From Campylobacterota bacterium (lineage in GTDB: Bacteria > Campylobacterota > Campylobacteria > Campylobacterales > JAADDX01): a stretch of 45,632 nucleotides of DNA. The stretch is taken from NCBI GenBank assembly GCA_013153685.1, contig JAADDX010000083.1, forward strand, positions 1 to 45,632, in the 5' to 3' direction. Shown piece by piece: positions 45,588-45,632 of the stretch (position 1 is its first letter; each line of letters opens with the position of its first letter). A model generated the notes under the pieces. It saw only the letters and a program-made list of their open reading frames with translations. It had not been told where the DNA came from and searched no databases. Made by a program: the position numbers and the translations under genes.

Positions 45588-45632
45588 ATGAAAAAAATAC
45601 CATACGGAATAAGCAATTATAAACTAATAAAA
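45588..45632 (+). CDS. N-terminus of a probable AAA-ATPase-like/DUF1703 protein, truncated by window end
   Basis: Only 15 codons are present: MKKIPYGISNYKLIK. This opening is the usual N-terminus of AAA-ATPase-like proteins with a C-terminal PD-(D/E)XK nuclease domain (DUF1703; typical start is K-x-P-x-G-I-S-x-F-x-x-L-x-x-E). AAAGG precedes the ATG. The 69 bases before it contain no clear promoter. The family is often multicopy and mobile-like. The call depends on a very short match. Confidence 0.5.
   Translation, partial: MKKIPYGISNYKLIK

Overview
The window is an AT-rich, gene-dense bacterial chromosome segment. It points to the Campylobacterota (Epsilonproteobacteria), more likely a free-living, rTCA-type lineage than a gut pathogen. 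Evidence is a monomeric NADP isocitrate dehydrogenase, a type E succinate/fumarate oxidoreductase (sdhA-sdhB-sdhE), HQWRQPLN-type sensor kinases, a pyrH/COG3400-type pair, and the coaBC-unknown-uppS-prepilin peptidase order I recall from Campylobacter. Genus cannot be fixed from the sequence alone. I see no rRNA, tRNA, CRISPR array, insertion sequence or prophage.

Layout. 1-3.1 kb (minus): 5' part of icd, then mltG and slyD. 3.3-7.5 kb (plus): a minimal flagellar rod/hook-like protein, gmhB, yidC, a membrane acyltransferase and nadC. 7.6-12.4 kb (minus): K+ channel with RCK domains and a small membrane protein, then T2SF/PilC-like protein, ribF and yggS. 12.5-17.2 kb (plus): frr-pyrE-aldehyde dehydrogenase-pyrH-COG3400 operon. 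17.2-24.6 kb (plus): a promoter followed by a secreted 16-module repeat protein, a dCache histidine kinase, a REC-PAS response regulator and an extended MscS channel, then a family 4/5 uracil-DNA glycosylase and tcdA. 24.5-29.3 kb (minus): an overlapping seven-gene operon (SHOCT membrane protein, DUF2628-like, orphan modB, coaBC, unknown, uppS, prepilin peptidase), divergent from a NifX/NafY-like gene and folD. 30.8-34.4 kb: sdhABE. 34.5-41.9 kb: chemoreceptor, HIT protein, S4 protein; mobB, fbp, ABC-F ATPase, kdsB, pdxA. 42.0-45.5 kb: rpsP-khpA-rimM-trmD-rplS, rpsT, an SspB-like protein, cysE, and the first codons of a probable AAA-ATPase-like (DUF1703) protein.

Most of the window is core metabolism and translation. 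The best candidate for an undescribed system is 17292-23338. There a Cys-free periplasmic protein is built of 16 modules (about 38 residues, TPxDVY motif) with an ordered higher-order structure. It is translationally coupled to a sensor kinase, a regulator without a DNA-binding domain, and a mechanosensitive channel behind one clear promoter. I infer an envelope-sensing pathway; its ligand and output are unknown. Many ORF-track starts are too far upstream; starts here were corrected by Shine-Dalgarno spacing and family N-termini.
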